From QHXQ01 sp963788965 (GTDB lineage Bacteria > Acidobacteriota > Blastocatellia > Pyrinomonadales > Pyrinomonadaceae): 64,000 bases of DNA. Shown in pieces: positions 17,624 to 25,366 of this stretch (the first letter of the stretch is position 1; every line of letters starts with the position of its first letter). The DNA is taken from contig CAWBIK010000007.1 in assembly GCA_963788965.1 (NCBI GenBank), positions 4,233 through 68,232 of the forward strand. Direction: 5' to 3'. Below the pieces are notes generated by a model that made no database searches, had not been told where the DNA came from, and saw only the letters and a program-made list of their open reading frames with translations. A program made the translations under genes and the position numbers.

Positions 17624-18433
17624 ATGAGTAGTTTCGGCGGTCTGCTGTTGTTTGGTGGGCTGGTGGCGCTGGCGAATGTGCTGGGCGGACTGCTGCTGGC
17701 ACGCCCGAACAAGGCGACGCAGGACGCGCACCTGCTGCGCTATCTGGTGGCGCTGGGTGCGGGCTTCATGCTGGCGGCGATCTTTATCGAGATCGTGCCG
17801 GAGGTCGTCCAACTCTGGCTTGAACGCTCGGCGGCGGCCGGCAACGGCGCAACGGTGCATGCCCGCGAGCCTGTGCTGGCGGCGATGACCTTGCTGCTTT
17901 TGGGCTACCTGCTCATACACCTGTTCGAGCATACGCTCGCCCCACACTTCCACTTCGGCGCGGAGACACATACAGAGGCGATGCTGCGCCCGACCGCCGC
18001 TTATACGGCCGTCGGCGGGCTGTCGATCCACTCTTTCTTTGATGGCGTCTCGGTGGCCGCGGCCTTTCTGGTCAACTTCAAAGTGGGCCTGCTGGTCTTC
18101 ATCGCAATCTTGCTGCACAAAGTACCTGAGGGGTTTACGGCCGCGTCGATCATGCTGGCGTCGGGCCGGACGGGGCGCAGCGCCCTGTTGGCGACGCTCG
18201 TGGTGGGCGCGGCGACGCTGGGCGGCGTGCTGACGGTGGCGCTGTTGGAGTCGCGCGTGGCGACGGCCGTTGTGTACGCGCTGCCCTTCTCGGCGGGCGT
18301 GACTCTGTACGTGGCGGCGAGCGATCTGATCCCGGAGGTCAACCACATGGAGCGCAAGAACCCGCTCGTCTCGCTCGTCGTATTTGGGGGCGTGGCTTTC
18401 TTCTATGCGTTGCACCGGCTGATTGAGGGATGA
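17624..18433 (+). CDS. ZIP-family divalent metal transporter
   Basis: Inner-membrane metal (Zn/Fe-type) transporter of 269 residues with about eight helices. Metal-site motifs of the family are visible: HSFFDGVSVAAAF in the central helix and HKVPEGFTAAS in the following one. A His-rich loop (HLFEHTLAPHFHFGAETH, about 103-120) lies between helices three and four and could serve as a metal ligand or sensor. It is transcribed away from mraZ; about 370 bp of shared upstream DNA carries the dcw promoter, while no clear promoter for this gene was found. The exact metal cannot be told from sequence. Confidence 0.9.
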   Translation: MSSFGGLLLFGGLVALANVLGGLLLARPNKATQDAHLLRYLVALGAGFMLAAIFIEIVPEVVQLWLERSAAAGNGATVHAREPVLAAMTLLLLGYLLIHLFEHTLAPHFHFGAETHTEAMLRPTAAYTAVGGLSIHSFFDGVSVAAAFLVNFKVGLLVFIAILLHKVPEGFTAASIMLASGRTGRSALLATLVVGAATLGGVLTVALLESRVATAVVYALPFSAGVTLYVAASDLIPEVNHMERKNPLVSLVVFGGVAFFYALHRLIEG

Positions 18434-18563
18434 ACAGAGAATACGCGCAAGCAACATACGGGCGCAGGGCGAATGCGCGGGGCATGTGCTTGCGCTTTTA
18501 CGCACGGGCCGCGCGTTTTAACTTTTGCCTTTCGCCCTTTGCCTGTATCATGCAACACATTCA

Positions 18564-19409
18564 ATGAATCGACGCGCATTCACTCGAACGCTTCTCGGCG
18601 CACTTCTCTGCCTGTGGTGTGCGCATGTGGCACGCGCGCAAACCGCGCAGTCGCCGTTGCCAGCGCCCACGGGCTTCGTCAACGACTACGCGAACGTGCT
18701 CGACGCGGCGACGAAGGCACGCCTTGAGGCGATCATGATCAATCTCAAGGAGCGAGCCAACATCGAGTTCGCCGTTGTGATCGTGCCGACCACGGGCGGG
18801 CAGGACATCTTTGATTACACGTTGGCCGTCGCACGCGGTTGGGGCATCGGCACGAAGGATAGCGATCAAGCCGGGCTGTTATTGCTCGTCGCCATCAACG
18901 ACCGTAAGTACTTCACACAGGTCAGCCGTCATCTTGAAGGCGACTTGCCGGACGGACTGACAGGCCAGATTCAACGCGAACGGCTCGTGCCGCCTTTCAA
19001 GCAGGGCAACTACGCGAAGGGTATCGCGGACACGGTCGAGACTTACGTGGCCACGCTCGCAGCGAAGCGCGGCTTCAGCATCGAGGGCATCGATCAAGGT
19101 CGCGCTTATCGTCAACCGCAACGCACGCGCCGCAGTGGCGGCACGAATCTCCCGACCCCGTGCTGCATCGGGCTGCTCATCTTGGGCATCATCGTCTTCA
19201 TCCTGTCGAATCGCGGCGGGCGAGGAGGAGGCGGCTGCATGAATCTGCTGCTATTGAATACGCTCTTTAACGCGGCGAGCGGCAGCGGGCGCAGTTCGGG
19301 CGGTTGGGGCGGGGGCGGCTTTGGCGGTGGCGGCGGTGGTGGCGGTGGCTTTGGCGGCTTCGGCGGCGGTGGTGATTTTGGCGGCGGCGGCTCAGGCGGA
19401 AGCTGGTAA
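18564..19409 (+). CDS. TPM-domain (YgcG-type) secreted/membrane protein
   Basis: 281 residues. A Sec signal peptide (FTRTLLGALLCLWCAHVARAQ) is followed by a TPM domain (GFVNDYANVLDAATKARLEA to about residue 165), a membrane helix (PCCIGLLILGIIVFILS) and a long Gly-rich C-terminal tail of FGGGGGG repeats. The ATG at 18564 is chosen over the upstream frame because it opens the signal peptide. TPM proteins often neighbour LemA, and here lemA is about 0.9 kb downstream on the same strand, with a nucleotidyltransferase-like gene between. The exact role of the pair is not established; links to photosystem repair or membrane stress come from homologues. Confidence 0.88.
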   Translation: MNRRAFTRTLLGALLCLWCAHVARAQTAQSPLPAPTGFVNDYANVLDAATKARLEAIMINLKERANIEFAVVIVPTTGGQDIFDYTLAVARGWGIGTKDSDQAGLLLLVAINDRKYFTQVSRHLEGDLPDGLTGQIQRERLVPPFKQGNYAKGIADTVETYVATLAAKRGFSIEGIDQGRAYRQPQRTRRSGGTNLPTPCCIGLLILGIIVFILSNRGGRGGGGCMNLLLLNTLFNAASGSGRSSGGWGGGGFGGGGGGGGGFGGFGGGGDFGGGGSGGSW

Positions 19410-19410
19410 A

Positions 19411-19484
19411 CGAAATGATGTAAGGATGAATGATGAATAAAGATCAACTTGTCTTTCATTCATCATTGCGCATTGATCATTTGC
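19411..19484. repeat. Heptamer-repeat hairpin, GAATGAT type
   Basis: GGATGAATGATGAATAAAGA pairs imperfectly with TCTTTCATTCATCATT around a CAACTTG loop. Between the TPM gene and the nucleotidyltransferase-like gene. Confidence 0.75.
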
Positions 19485-19494
19485 TCGGAGGCTT

Positions 19495-20235
19495 ATGGCT
19501 AATCAGGTCGCACATGAGGCGTTCAATCATCTGATCGGCGATCTGCAAGCGACGCACGGGGAGAACTTGGCGGCCGTGCTGTTGTACGGGTCGGCGGCGG
19601 CGGGCGACACGGGCGCGTCCGCGTCGGATTACAACTTGCTGATCGCGCTCCGGCGCATCACGCCGGAAGACCTGCGGCTGGCGCAAGCGCCGATGCGCGA
19701 GTGGCAACGGCTCGGTCATCCGCTGCCCGTCTATTTCACGCTCGCCGAATTGAGTGAAGCGGCGGACGTGTTCCCTATCGAGTTTCATCAGATGAGCCGC
19801 GCGCGTGTGGTGCTCTACGGCGACGATCCGTTTGCGACGCTTACACTTTCAGACGCGAACCTGCGCCACCAGACCGAGTACGAACTGCGCAGCAAGCTCA
19901 TTCAACTACGTCGCCACTACATCCCCGCGTCGGTGTCTATCGACCGACTGTCCGATCTGATGAGCGACAGCCTGACGAGTTTCGCCACGCTATTCGCGCC
20001 CGCGCTGATGCTGGACGGCGTCGAACCGCCTGTGCTCAAGCATGAGATCGTTCGCACGAGCGTTGCGCGTTTCGGTCTTGACGGCGCACCGTTCGAGCGC
20101 ATCTTTGCGCTGCGTGAGACGGGCGCGCGCCCCGCAACCGAGACGGAGGCCAATGAACTGTTCGCCGCGTACATGACGCAGATCGAACGCGTCGTCGATG
20201 CGGTGGATCGGATGAAGGTCGCAGACGCGAAGTGA
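19495..20235 (+). CDS. Nucleotidyltransferase-fold protein
   Basis: 246 residues. The N-terminal half has the nucleotidyltransferase signature LLYGSAAAGDTGASASDYNLLI (about 29-50), split here as GSAAAGD then SDYNLL. The second Asp of the usual DxD pair is Asn (D-Y-N), so metal-dependent transfer may be weak or lost. The C-terminal half is helical and resembles the substrate or HEPN-like helical region of such proteins. A ribosome site (GGAGG) precedes the ATG. It sits between the TPM gene and lemA. Substrate unknown. Confidence 0.7.
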   Translation: MANQVAHEAFNHLIGDLQATHGENLAAVLLYGSAAAGDTGASASDYNLLIALRRITPEDLRLAQAPMREWQRLGHPLPVYFTLAELSEAADVFPIEFHQMSRARVVLYGDDPFATLTLSDANLRHQTEYELRSKLIQLRRHYIPASVSIDRLSDLMSDSLTSFATLFAPALMLDGVEPPVLKHEIVRTSVARFGLDGAPFERIFALRETGARPATETEANELFAAYMTQIERVVDAVDRMKVADAK

Positions 20236-20324
20236 GGTGCATCGGCATGTAAGTTTAATGTAAGCGAGCTTTGTCATTCATCCCCTACTGATCGGGTTGA
20301 CGTGAACTGAAGGAGAGAGAGTCA

Positions 20325-20952
20325 ATGAACAAGAAACGGATTATGTTGCTGGCGGCGGTGGCCTTCGTGGCCCTGAGCGCGAGCGGCTGCGGTTACAATA
20401 CACTGAATGCGAAGCACCAGGGCGTGCGGGCCAAGTGGGCGGGCGTTGAGACGCAGTTGCAGCGCCGCGCCGATCTGATCCCGAACCTGTTTGAAGCCGC
20501 GCAAGGCCGCGGGCATACAGGAGCAAGAGGTCTTCGGCCAGATCGCCGAGGCGCGCTCGCGGCTCTTGAACGCAACGAGCGCCCCGCCGCAAGGTGAAGG
20601 CGGCGACAAGTCGCCCGAACAGAAGGCGCAAATCATCGCGGCGAACAACAGCTTCGGCGGCACTATCGGGCGCTTGCTCTCGCTATCGGAGAACTACCCG
20701 CAGCTTCGGTCCAACGAAAGCTTCTTGAAATTTCAAGACGCGCTCGAAGGCACGGAGAATCGCATCAGCGTCGCACGCAACGATTACAATGCCAGCGTGC
20801 AAGACTACAACACGACGCGCAGCAGTTTTCCGACCGTCCTCTTCGCCAAGATGTACGGCTTCAAAGAAGAACCCTACTTCGCCGCCGAAGACCGCGCGCG
20901 CACAGCCCCGACGATCAACTCTGACACCCTGCGCCGCAACCAGAACCGCTAA
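20325..20952 (+). CDS. lemA: LemA-family protein, frame change near 20,510
   Basis: Membrane-anchored LemA protein. The first frame gives a lipoprotein-like signal (LLAAVAFVALSASGCGYN) and the LemA start VRAKWAGVETQLQRRADLIP. The second frame, joining near 20,510, continues with QEQEVFGQIAEARSRLL, NNSFGGTIGRLLSLSENYP, SNESFLKFQDALEGTENRIS and FPTVLFAKMYGFKEEPYF, the usual LemA order. One base lost or gained explains the split, so the gene is probably intact in the organism. A ribosome site (AAGGAGAG) precedes the ATG and a strong terminator follows directly. Confidence 0.87.
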
Positions 20953-20966
20953 GCGCACGACGAAAC

Positions 20967-21009
20967 GAAAAGAGGCCGCTGCTTGATCAAGCAGCGGCCT
21001 CTTTTTTGT
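20967..21009 (+). terminator. Rho-independent terminator after lemA
   Basis: A perfect palindrome of 32 bp (20971-21002; core GCCGCTGCTTGATCAAGCAG) is followed by a run of T. It closes the lemA transcript. Confidence 0.92.
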
Positions 21010-21024
21010 CTAATCAATCCTTCT

Positions 21025-21296
21025 CTAACCAACTTCAGCCGCGATTGAACTTGATTCAGCCGCGACCGAATCAACTTTTATCGCAACTGAACTTAGTTCG
21101 GTCGTGACTGAACTAACTTTTATCGCAACTAAACTAACTTCGGTTGCGACCGAACTAAGTTCAGTTGCGACTAAACTAACTTCAGTTGCGACTGAATTAA
21201 CTTTCATTGCAACTGAATCAAGTTTGGTTACGACTGAATTAAGTTCAGTTACAACTGAATCAAGTTCAGTTACAACTAAACTTAGTTCAGTTAGGC
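21025..21296. repeat. 21-bp-period degenerate tandem array 2
   Basis: About 12 units with the core GCGACTGAACTAACTTCAGT. The trinucleotide ACT of ACTGAA recurs at 21086, 21107 and 21128, exactly 21 bp apart, and the phase continues. Both strands stay open and would encode heptads (SVATELS-like), but I find no ribosome site or convincing start. It separates the lemA terminator from the microcompartment locus. The unit sequence differs from arrays 1 and 3. Confidence 0.85.
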
Positions 21297-21315
21297 TTGC
21301 ATTATGTTCGTTTGC

Positions 21316-21774
21316 TTAAAAACCTCGCGAACTGCACATGGCGCAGTGGTCGCAGGGTTTGCCGCCCGGTTCGACGGTGCAGACCTTCTCGCGCTCGAAG
21401 AAATCAACCAACTCGGAGACGGCCTCGTCGATGCCGAAGCGTTCCTGACTTGGATGTGGCACGACGGGAATGTAAGTGCTGCTGGTCCAATGTTGTTGCG
21501 GCGGCTGCGTTGTGCGCGCAGCATTTGTGGTCGTATGACTCGGCTGCGCTGACATGCCCACGGCGCTGTCTTCGTGCCCGCAGTCGTCTGTGTGCGCGAC
21601 GTGCGATTCGATCTGGGCCAGACGTTGCTGCACTTCGCCGAGACTGTGCCGCAGGGCCGCCAGTTCGCGCCCGACATCCGGCGCGTGCTCGGCCGGCGCA
21701 GGCTCAGGCGTGCGTGCGAGGCGGGCGGCGATGCGCTCGGCGAGCGCGCGTGCTTGATCTTGCTCTGTGCTCAT
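21316..21774 (-). CDS. Cys-rich protein of the microcompartment locus
   Basis: 152 residues, no family recognised. Predicted order: an N-terminal helical part with a coiled coil (about 30-62, LAALRHSLGEVQQRLAQIE), a disordered Thr/Pro/Gln-rich linker (about 75-105), an amphipathic helix (FGIDEAVSELVDFFEREKV, about 113-131) and a C-terminal Cys cluster CDHCAMC. The helix after a flexible linker resembles encapsulation peptides, and the Cys cluster could bind a metal or Fe-S centre; both are inferences. It ends the row of EutN genes, overlapping the previous gene by 4 bp, so it belongs to the same operon. Confidence 0.6.
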   Translation of the reverse strand: MSTEQDQARALAERIAARLARTPEPAPAEHAPDVGRELAALRHSLGEVQQRLAQIESHVAHTDDCGHEDSAVGMSAQPSHTTTNAARTTQPPQQHWTSSTYIPVVPHPSQERFGIDEAVSELVDFFEREKVCTVEPGGKPCDHCAMCSSRGF

Positions 21775-22073
21775 CGCGTCTCCACCTTGTTTATCTCGTC
21801 AGGCAGTAGATCGATGCGGTCCACCACGCCGACAATCGCCGAGTCTATAGCTGCGCCCGGTTCGCCCGTCGCCGCCGTCGAAGCGCCCCAACCTTCTTGC
21901 ACGATCAAGACCACATCGCCCGCGCCCGCGTCCACCGAATCGAGCGCGATTAAGGTCGCGCCTGTCTCCGCGCCGTCCAGCGTCATGGGCTGGCAGAGCA
22001 TGACGCGTGCGCCCGCGTAACGCTCGTTCTTCTGCGTCGCCACGACGTTGCCTAAGACGCGCGCGAGAATCAC
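21771..22073 (-). CDS. EutN/CcmL-type microcompartment vertex protein (third copy)
   Basis: Pentameric shell-vertex protein (BMC-P) of about 100 residues. The start is a GTG at 22073, giving VILARVLGNVVATQKNERYAG, the standard EutN/CcmL opening; the GTG overlaps the stop of the preceding gene (GTGA), indicating translational coupling. The fold-typical SVDAGAGDVVLIVQEGWGAS and AIDSAIVGVVDRIDLL are present. The C-terminus overlaps the next gene by four bases. Confidence 0.88.
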   Translation of the reverse strand: MILARVLGNVVATQKNERYAGARVMLCQPMTLDGAETGATLIALDSVDAGAGDVVLIVQEGWGASTAATGEPGAAIDSAIVGVVDRIDLLPDEINKVETR

Positions 22074-22357
22074 TTGCGTCTGCCCCCGTTCGTGACGTGC
22101 GCGTCGGAATCGACGATGCCGACGATGGTGCAGTCGGTCGGCGTGTCTTCGCGCTTGAACGGGAAGCTCGCCTCTTTGCCGCGACACCAGATAACCAACT
22201 CGCCCACGCCCGCGCCGATGGCATCGAGCGCAACCAGCGGCGACCCTTGCGGCCGCAACTGCGCGTCGAGCGATTGGATCACCAACAGCTTACGCCCTTC
22301 GAGTGAATCGTTCTTCACCGTCGCCACGACCGTCCCGATGACCCGCGCAAGTTGCAT
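22070..22357 (-). CDS. EutN/CcmL-type microcompartment vertex protein (second copy)
   Basis: BMC-P shell pentamer of 95 residues: QLARVIGTVVATVKNDSLEG at the N-terminus, then LVIQSLD, AIGAGVGELVIWCRGKEASF and TIVGIVDSDAHV. Typical length and motifs. Overlaps the third copy at its stop codon. Together with its two neighbours it would cap vertices of an icosahedral shell. Confidence 0.9.
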   Translation of the reverse strand: MQLARVIGTVVATVKNDSLEGRKLLVIQSLDAQLRPQGSPLVALDAIGAGVGELVIWCRGKEASFPFKREDTPTDCTIVGIVDSDAHVTNGGRRK

Positions 22358-22400
22358 GAGAAGCTGACCGCTGATCGTTAATCGCTCAAATCCACCGTGT
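22358..22400. repeat. Short GATCAGC-class repeat
   Basis: GAAGCTGACCGCTGATCGTTAATCGCTC between two EutN genes resembles the repeat at 6191; only a partial hairpin is visible and the 3' end of the first EutN copy overlaps it. Confidence 0.4.
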
Positions 22401-22647
22401 CGATCACGCCGACGATGGCGGCATCGACGGGCGCATCCTTCATGCCTTCGGCGAGACGCGCCGACGAGCCGGCGACGACCAGCACGCGCTCGTGAAAGCC
22501 CGCGCCGACCGTGTCCACGGCGACGACATAACCGCTCGCGTCCGTGCCGTCCAAATTCATAGGCCGCACGATCAAGAGCTTCTTGCCCCTGAGCCGTTCG
22601 TCCTTCTGCGTCGAGACGACCGTGCCTAGTATGCGCGCAACAATCAT
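22378..22647 (-). CDS. EutN/CcmL-type microcompartment vertex protein (first copy)
   Basis: BMC-P shell pentamer of 89 residues: IVARILGTVVSTQKDERLRG, then LLIVRPMNLDG, TVGAGFHERVLVVAGSSARL and AIVGVIDTVDLSD. Three such genes in a row are common in microcompartment loci, where the paralogues differ at the pore and edges. Located directly after the BMC-H gene, with a perfect 26-bp hairpin in between. Confidence 0.92.
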   Translation of the reverse strand: MIVARILGTVVSTQKDERLRGKKLLIVRPMNLDGTDASGYVVAVDTVGAGFHERVLVVAGSSARLAEGMKDAPVDAAIVGVIDTVDLSD

Positions 22648-22655
22648 AACAAGCC

Positions 22656-22734
22656 GTAAAGCGTGAATCGTAAATCGTGAATAGATAGAACTGTTGTTAT
22701 CTATTCACGATTTACGATTCACGATTCACGATCC
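22656..22734. repeat. Heptamer-repeat hairpin, CGTGAAT type, perfect 26-bp stem
   Basis: Left arm 22662-22687 (CGTGAATCGTAAATCGTGAA...) and right arm 22698-22723 are exact complements around the 10-nt loop GAACTGTTGT. The right side abuts the BMC-H stop codon (22735-22737). Confidence 0.9.
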
Positions 22735-23017
22735 CTAGTCGTTGCCGATGGGCAGGGCTTCGTCCACGCTGCCGTGCGGGCGCGGGATGACGTGAACGCT
22801 GACCAGTTCGCCGACGCGGCGTGCGGCGGCTGCGCCCGCGTCCGTCGCGGCCTTAACGGCCGCCACGTCGCCGCGCACGATGGCGGTCACAAAGCCTGCG
22901 CCGATCTTCTCGTAGCCGATCGAGCGTCACGTTCGCGGCCTTGACCATCGCGTCCGCCGCTTCGATCATCGCTACCAGCCCCTTAGTCTCGACCATGCCG
23001 AGTGCTTCCTGTGGCAT
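22735..23017 (-). CDS. BMC-H microcompartment shell protein, single-base insertion near 22,925
   Basis: Hexameric shell tile (PF00936-type). Reading from the ATG at 23017 gives MPQEALGMVETKGLVAMIEA and ADAMVKAANVTL, then a frame change; one base less restores IGYEKIGAGFVTAIVRGDVA and AAVKAATDAGAAAARRVGEL up to PRPHGSVDEALPIGND. The restored protein has about 93 residues, the normal BMC-H length, so the extra G in the CTCGATCGG stretch is probably a read error. It is the only hexamer gene in the locus; no BMC-T trimer is visible. Confidence 0.88.
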
Positions 23018-23116
23018 TCGCTTAAGCTCCTGTCAATTCGTGAATCCGCAAAGCTTGTTGTGTGCCGTCATCATGCGTGAATCGCACGCGATCCGCAAGC
23101 GGCGCTCGCTGTTCTG

Positions 23117-23938
23117 TTAAGACTTCAATTGCGTCGCCTGCGCCAGTAGTTCGATCAACTCTTCGCGCGTCAGGCTGATCTTCGCCGCGCCGTTCGTCGC
23201 CGCGTTTGTTTGCGCCGACGCAACGCTTGCGCGCTCGCCGGTCGGGCACGTGATCCGCGTCTCGTGTAGATAACCGCAAGCCTGACAGCGCGCGCGCTCG
23301 TCCAAGTAGCCTGCGGCTTCGCGCACTTCGATCAGCTTCTCAATCGCGTCGGGCGGCAGATTGCGCGGCCCGCCGATGGCGCGCGCAAGGATCGCGATCT
23401 TCGCCGTGTGTTCCAACGTTTCGAGCCGGTCGAATGCTTGCCACACGTCTGCGCCGTAAGCGACCGCGCCGTGGTTCGCCATCAGCAGCGCGTTGTGATG
23501 CTTGACGAGCGGGCGCATTGCTGTGGTCAACTCGTCGGTCGAAGGCGTGCCGTAGTCAGCGAGCGGCACACAGCCCAACGTTAAAATAACTTCGGACAAG
23601 ATCGGTTGGTCAATCGCCAGCCCCGCGACGGCGAACGCCGAGCCATGCGGCGGGTGCGCGTGACAGACAGCTTTGATTTCGGGCCGCTCGCGGTAGATGA
23701 GCAAGTGCATCGCCAATTCGCTCGATGCACGACGATCATTCAACGCCTTACCGTCAAGGTCTGTGAGGGCGAGGCCGTCTTCGGTCATGCGCCCTTTGCA
23801 CGTCTGCGTCGGCGTCGCCAGAATGCGCCCGTCGTCAAGCCGCACGCTCACGTTGCCGTCCGACGAGACGACGTAACTGCGCTCATACATCAACTGGCCG
23901 ACGCGCACAATCTCGCGCCGCGCTGTTTGTTCATCCAT
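23117..23938 (-). CDS. Class II (fuculose-phosphate type) aldolase with probable encapsulation tail
   Basis: Zn-dependent class II aldolase/adducin-fold enzyme of 273 residues, expected to cleave a sugar 1-phosphate such as L-fuculose- or L-rhamnulose-1-phosphate into DHAP and lactaldehyde. Catalytic landmarks: SSDGNVSVRL, AVCHAHPPHGSAFAVAG with the metal-binding His pair, the catalytic Glu in ILSEVILTLG, and LLMANHGAVAYG. After a CxxC pair (CQACGY) and an Ala/Thr-rich linker, the last ~18 residues (LTREELIELLAQATQL) form an amphipathic helix like known microcompartment-targeting peptides. It stands directly upstream of the shell genes. Confidence 0.85.
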   Translation of the reverse strand: MDEQTARREIVRVGQLMYERSYVVSSDGNVSVRLDDGRILATPTQTCKGRMTEDGLALTDLDGKALNDRRASSELAMHLLIYRERPEIKAVCHAHPPHGSAFAVAGLAIDQPILSEVILTLGCVPLADYGTPSTDELTTAMRPLVKHHNALLMANHGAVAYGADVWQAFDRLETLEHTAKIAILARAIGGPRNLPPDAIEKLIEVREAAGYLDERARCQACGYLHETRITCPTGERASVASAQTNAATNGAAKISLTREELIELLAQATQLKS

Positions 23939-23944
23939 CTGCTG

Positions 23945-24385
23945 TTAATCCTCGAAGCCCGCGAGGTCGTGTGCGCTGTCGAACTGAAACTCGACCAACT
24001 GCTCGGCGTCGGTGAACTGCCCGCCGACGATAGCCTGCCGAAACCTGATATGCCGCGCTGCTTTCATCGCTTGCTCGGTCAGCCCTGCGGGCAACGTTTT
24101 AACAGGCTTGATGTCAGATACCGTGCCATCCCAGTTGAGCGTCATGCTTAGCTCGACCGTGCCCGTCACGCCGTTACGGATCGCCTCGTCAGTGCGCGGC
24201 AAGCGCGGCTGGTACACGATCAGCACCGGCGCATCGCGCATACCCCGCGCCGGGTGCGAGTCTGCCACGTACACACGCGGCCCGCGCGTGCCGTACCGCA
24301 TCACGACCTTAACCAGTGCGGCGGCGCACGTGCTGACCATCAGCGTGAGCGTCAGCAACAGTATTTGTTTGAGCAACCATTTCAT
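23945..24385 (-). CDS. TonB C-terminal-domain protein
   Basis: 146 residues: an N-terminal membrane helix (LLKQILLLTLTLMVSTCAAALV), a short spacer and a TonB C-terminal domain (RNGVTGTVELSMTLNWDG, VKTLPAGLTEQAMKAARHIRF, FQFD). There is no long Pro-rich periplasmic stretch, so it is a short, stand-alone version and may not be an energy transducer in the classic sense. Only about 6 bp separate it from the aldolase start, and rex lies about 64 bp upstream, so it is likely co-transcribed with the microcompartment genes. Confidence 0.78.
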   Translation of the reverse strand: MKWLLKQILLLTLTLMVSTCAAALVKVVMRYGTRGPRVYVADSHPARGMRDAPVLIVYQPRLPRTDEAIRNGVTGTVELSMTLNWDGTVSDIKPVKTLPAGLTEQAMKAARHIRFRQAIVGGQFTDAEQLVEFQFDSAHDLAGFED

Positions 24386-24448
24386 AGCGTTGACCTCCGC
24401 CGTCGCAAGTGTCGCCGCGTATAAACGAACCGAGCAAAATGTGCGCGC

Positions 24449-25165
24449 TTACTTGCCGGACAGTTCACGCTCCTCGCGTTGCGCGATCTCTTCGTAGGGC
24501 AGCAGGCTGCGCGGGTTGGTGATGCACACGACCTGCGGGCGCGCGAGGAAGTAAGATAACGATTCAAGTGAGATCGTCAAATCCACCGTCTTCACCTTGA
24601 CGCCGAGCCGCGCGTGCAAACGCACGGGCGCGAAATTCAAGACCGCACGCACGCCGGCCGACATCACTTGATTCAACACGCGTTGCGCCACGCGCGCCGG
24701 CACGGCCACGACCGCCACTTCGATCTGCTCGTCGCGCACCACGCGCGCGATCCGCCGCACGTCATGCACGGGAATCTCCGCGCGCCCCACCTTGCGCCCG
24801 ATCTTCTCGCGGTCGTTATCAAAGAGTGCGACGACCGCGAAGCTCGACGCGCTGAAGCCGTTATAGTTGGCGAGCGCCGTGCCCAAGTTCCCTGCGCCGA
24901 TGATGCCGACGCGGCGCGGCACGTCTAGCCCCAGAATCTCCGTGATGTGGCGGCGCAGTTCGTCCACCGAATAGCCGACGCCGCGCGTGCCGAACTCGCC
25001 GAAGTAGGCGAGGTCTTTTCTGATCTGCGCCGAGTTGAGATTGAACTGATCCGCCAGCGCGCGCGACGAGATCGTCTTGATGCCTGCGTCCGCCAGCAGG
25101 TTCAGGCAGCGCAGATACACGCTTAGCCGGTTCGTCGTCAGTTCCGAAATCTTCTCCGCCTTCAT
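24449..25165 (-). CDS. rex: Redox-sensing transcriptional repressor Rex
   Basis: NADH/NAD+-sensing repressor of 238 residues from the ATG at 25165 (the frame is open further upstream but without homology). Winged-helix N-domain: LSVYLRCLNLLADAGIKTI, LADQFNLNSAQIRKDLAYFG and GTRGVGYSVDELRRHI. Rossmann domain: GIIGAGNLGTALANYNGF, VALFDNDREKIG. C-terminal swapped helix ISLESLSYFLARP. It is the first gene of the same-strand row that continues into TonB and the microcompartment genes, so it may control them according to NADH level; no Rex operator was found by eye. Confidence 0.94.
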   Translation of the reverse strand: MKAEKISELTTNRLSVYLRCLNLLADAGIKTISSRALADQFNLNSAQIRKDLAYFGEFGTRGVGYSVDELRRHITEILGLDVPRRVGIIGAGNLGTALANYNGFSASSFAVVALFDNDREKIGRKVGRAEIPVHDVRRIARVVRDEQIEVAVVAVPARVAQRVLNQVMSAGVRAVLNFAPVRLHARLGVKVKTVDLTISLESLSYFLARPQVVCITNPRSLLPYEEIAQREERELSGK

Positions 25166-25366
25166 CGCTTGCTTCTGTCCTAGCGTGGTCAGTATAGCGC
25201 GCGCGCCGCCCCGCGAAAAGACAAGGGCTGCGGCGCACACGGCTACAAGCTTTGAAGCCGCTACAACTCCCGCGCGTTGCCGACGAGTCGCGCATCAACT
25301 AAAATCCCTCGTGCATAACCGAGACGCTCCCGAAATCTCTTCTCGTGCCATGAAACATAACGACCA

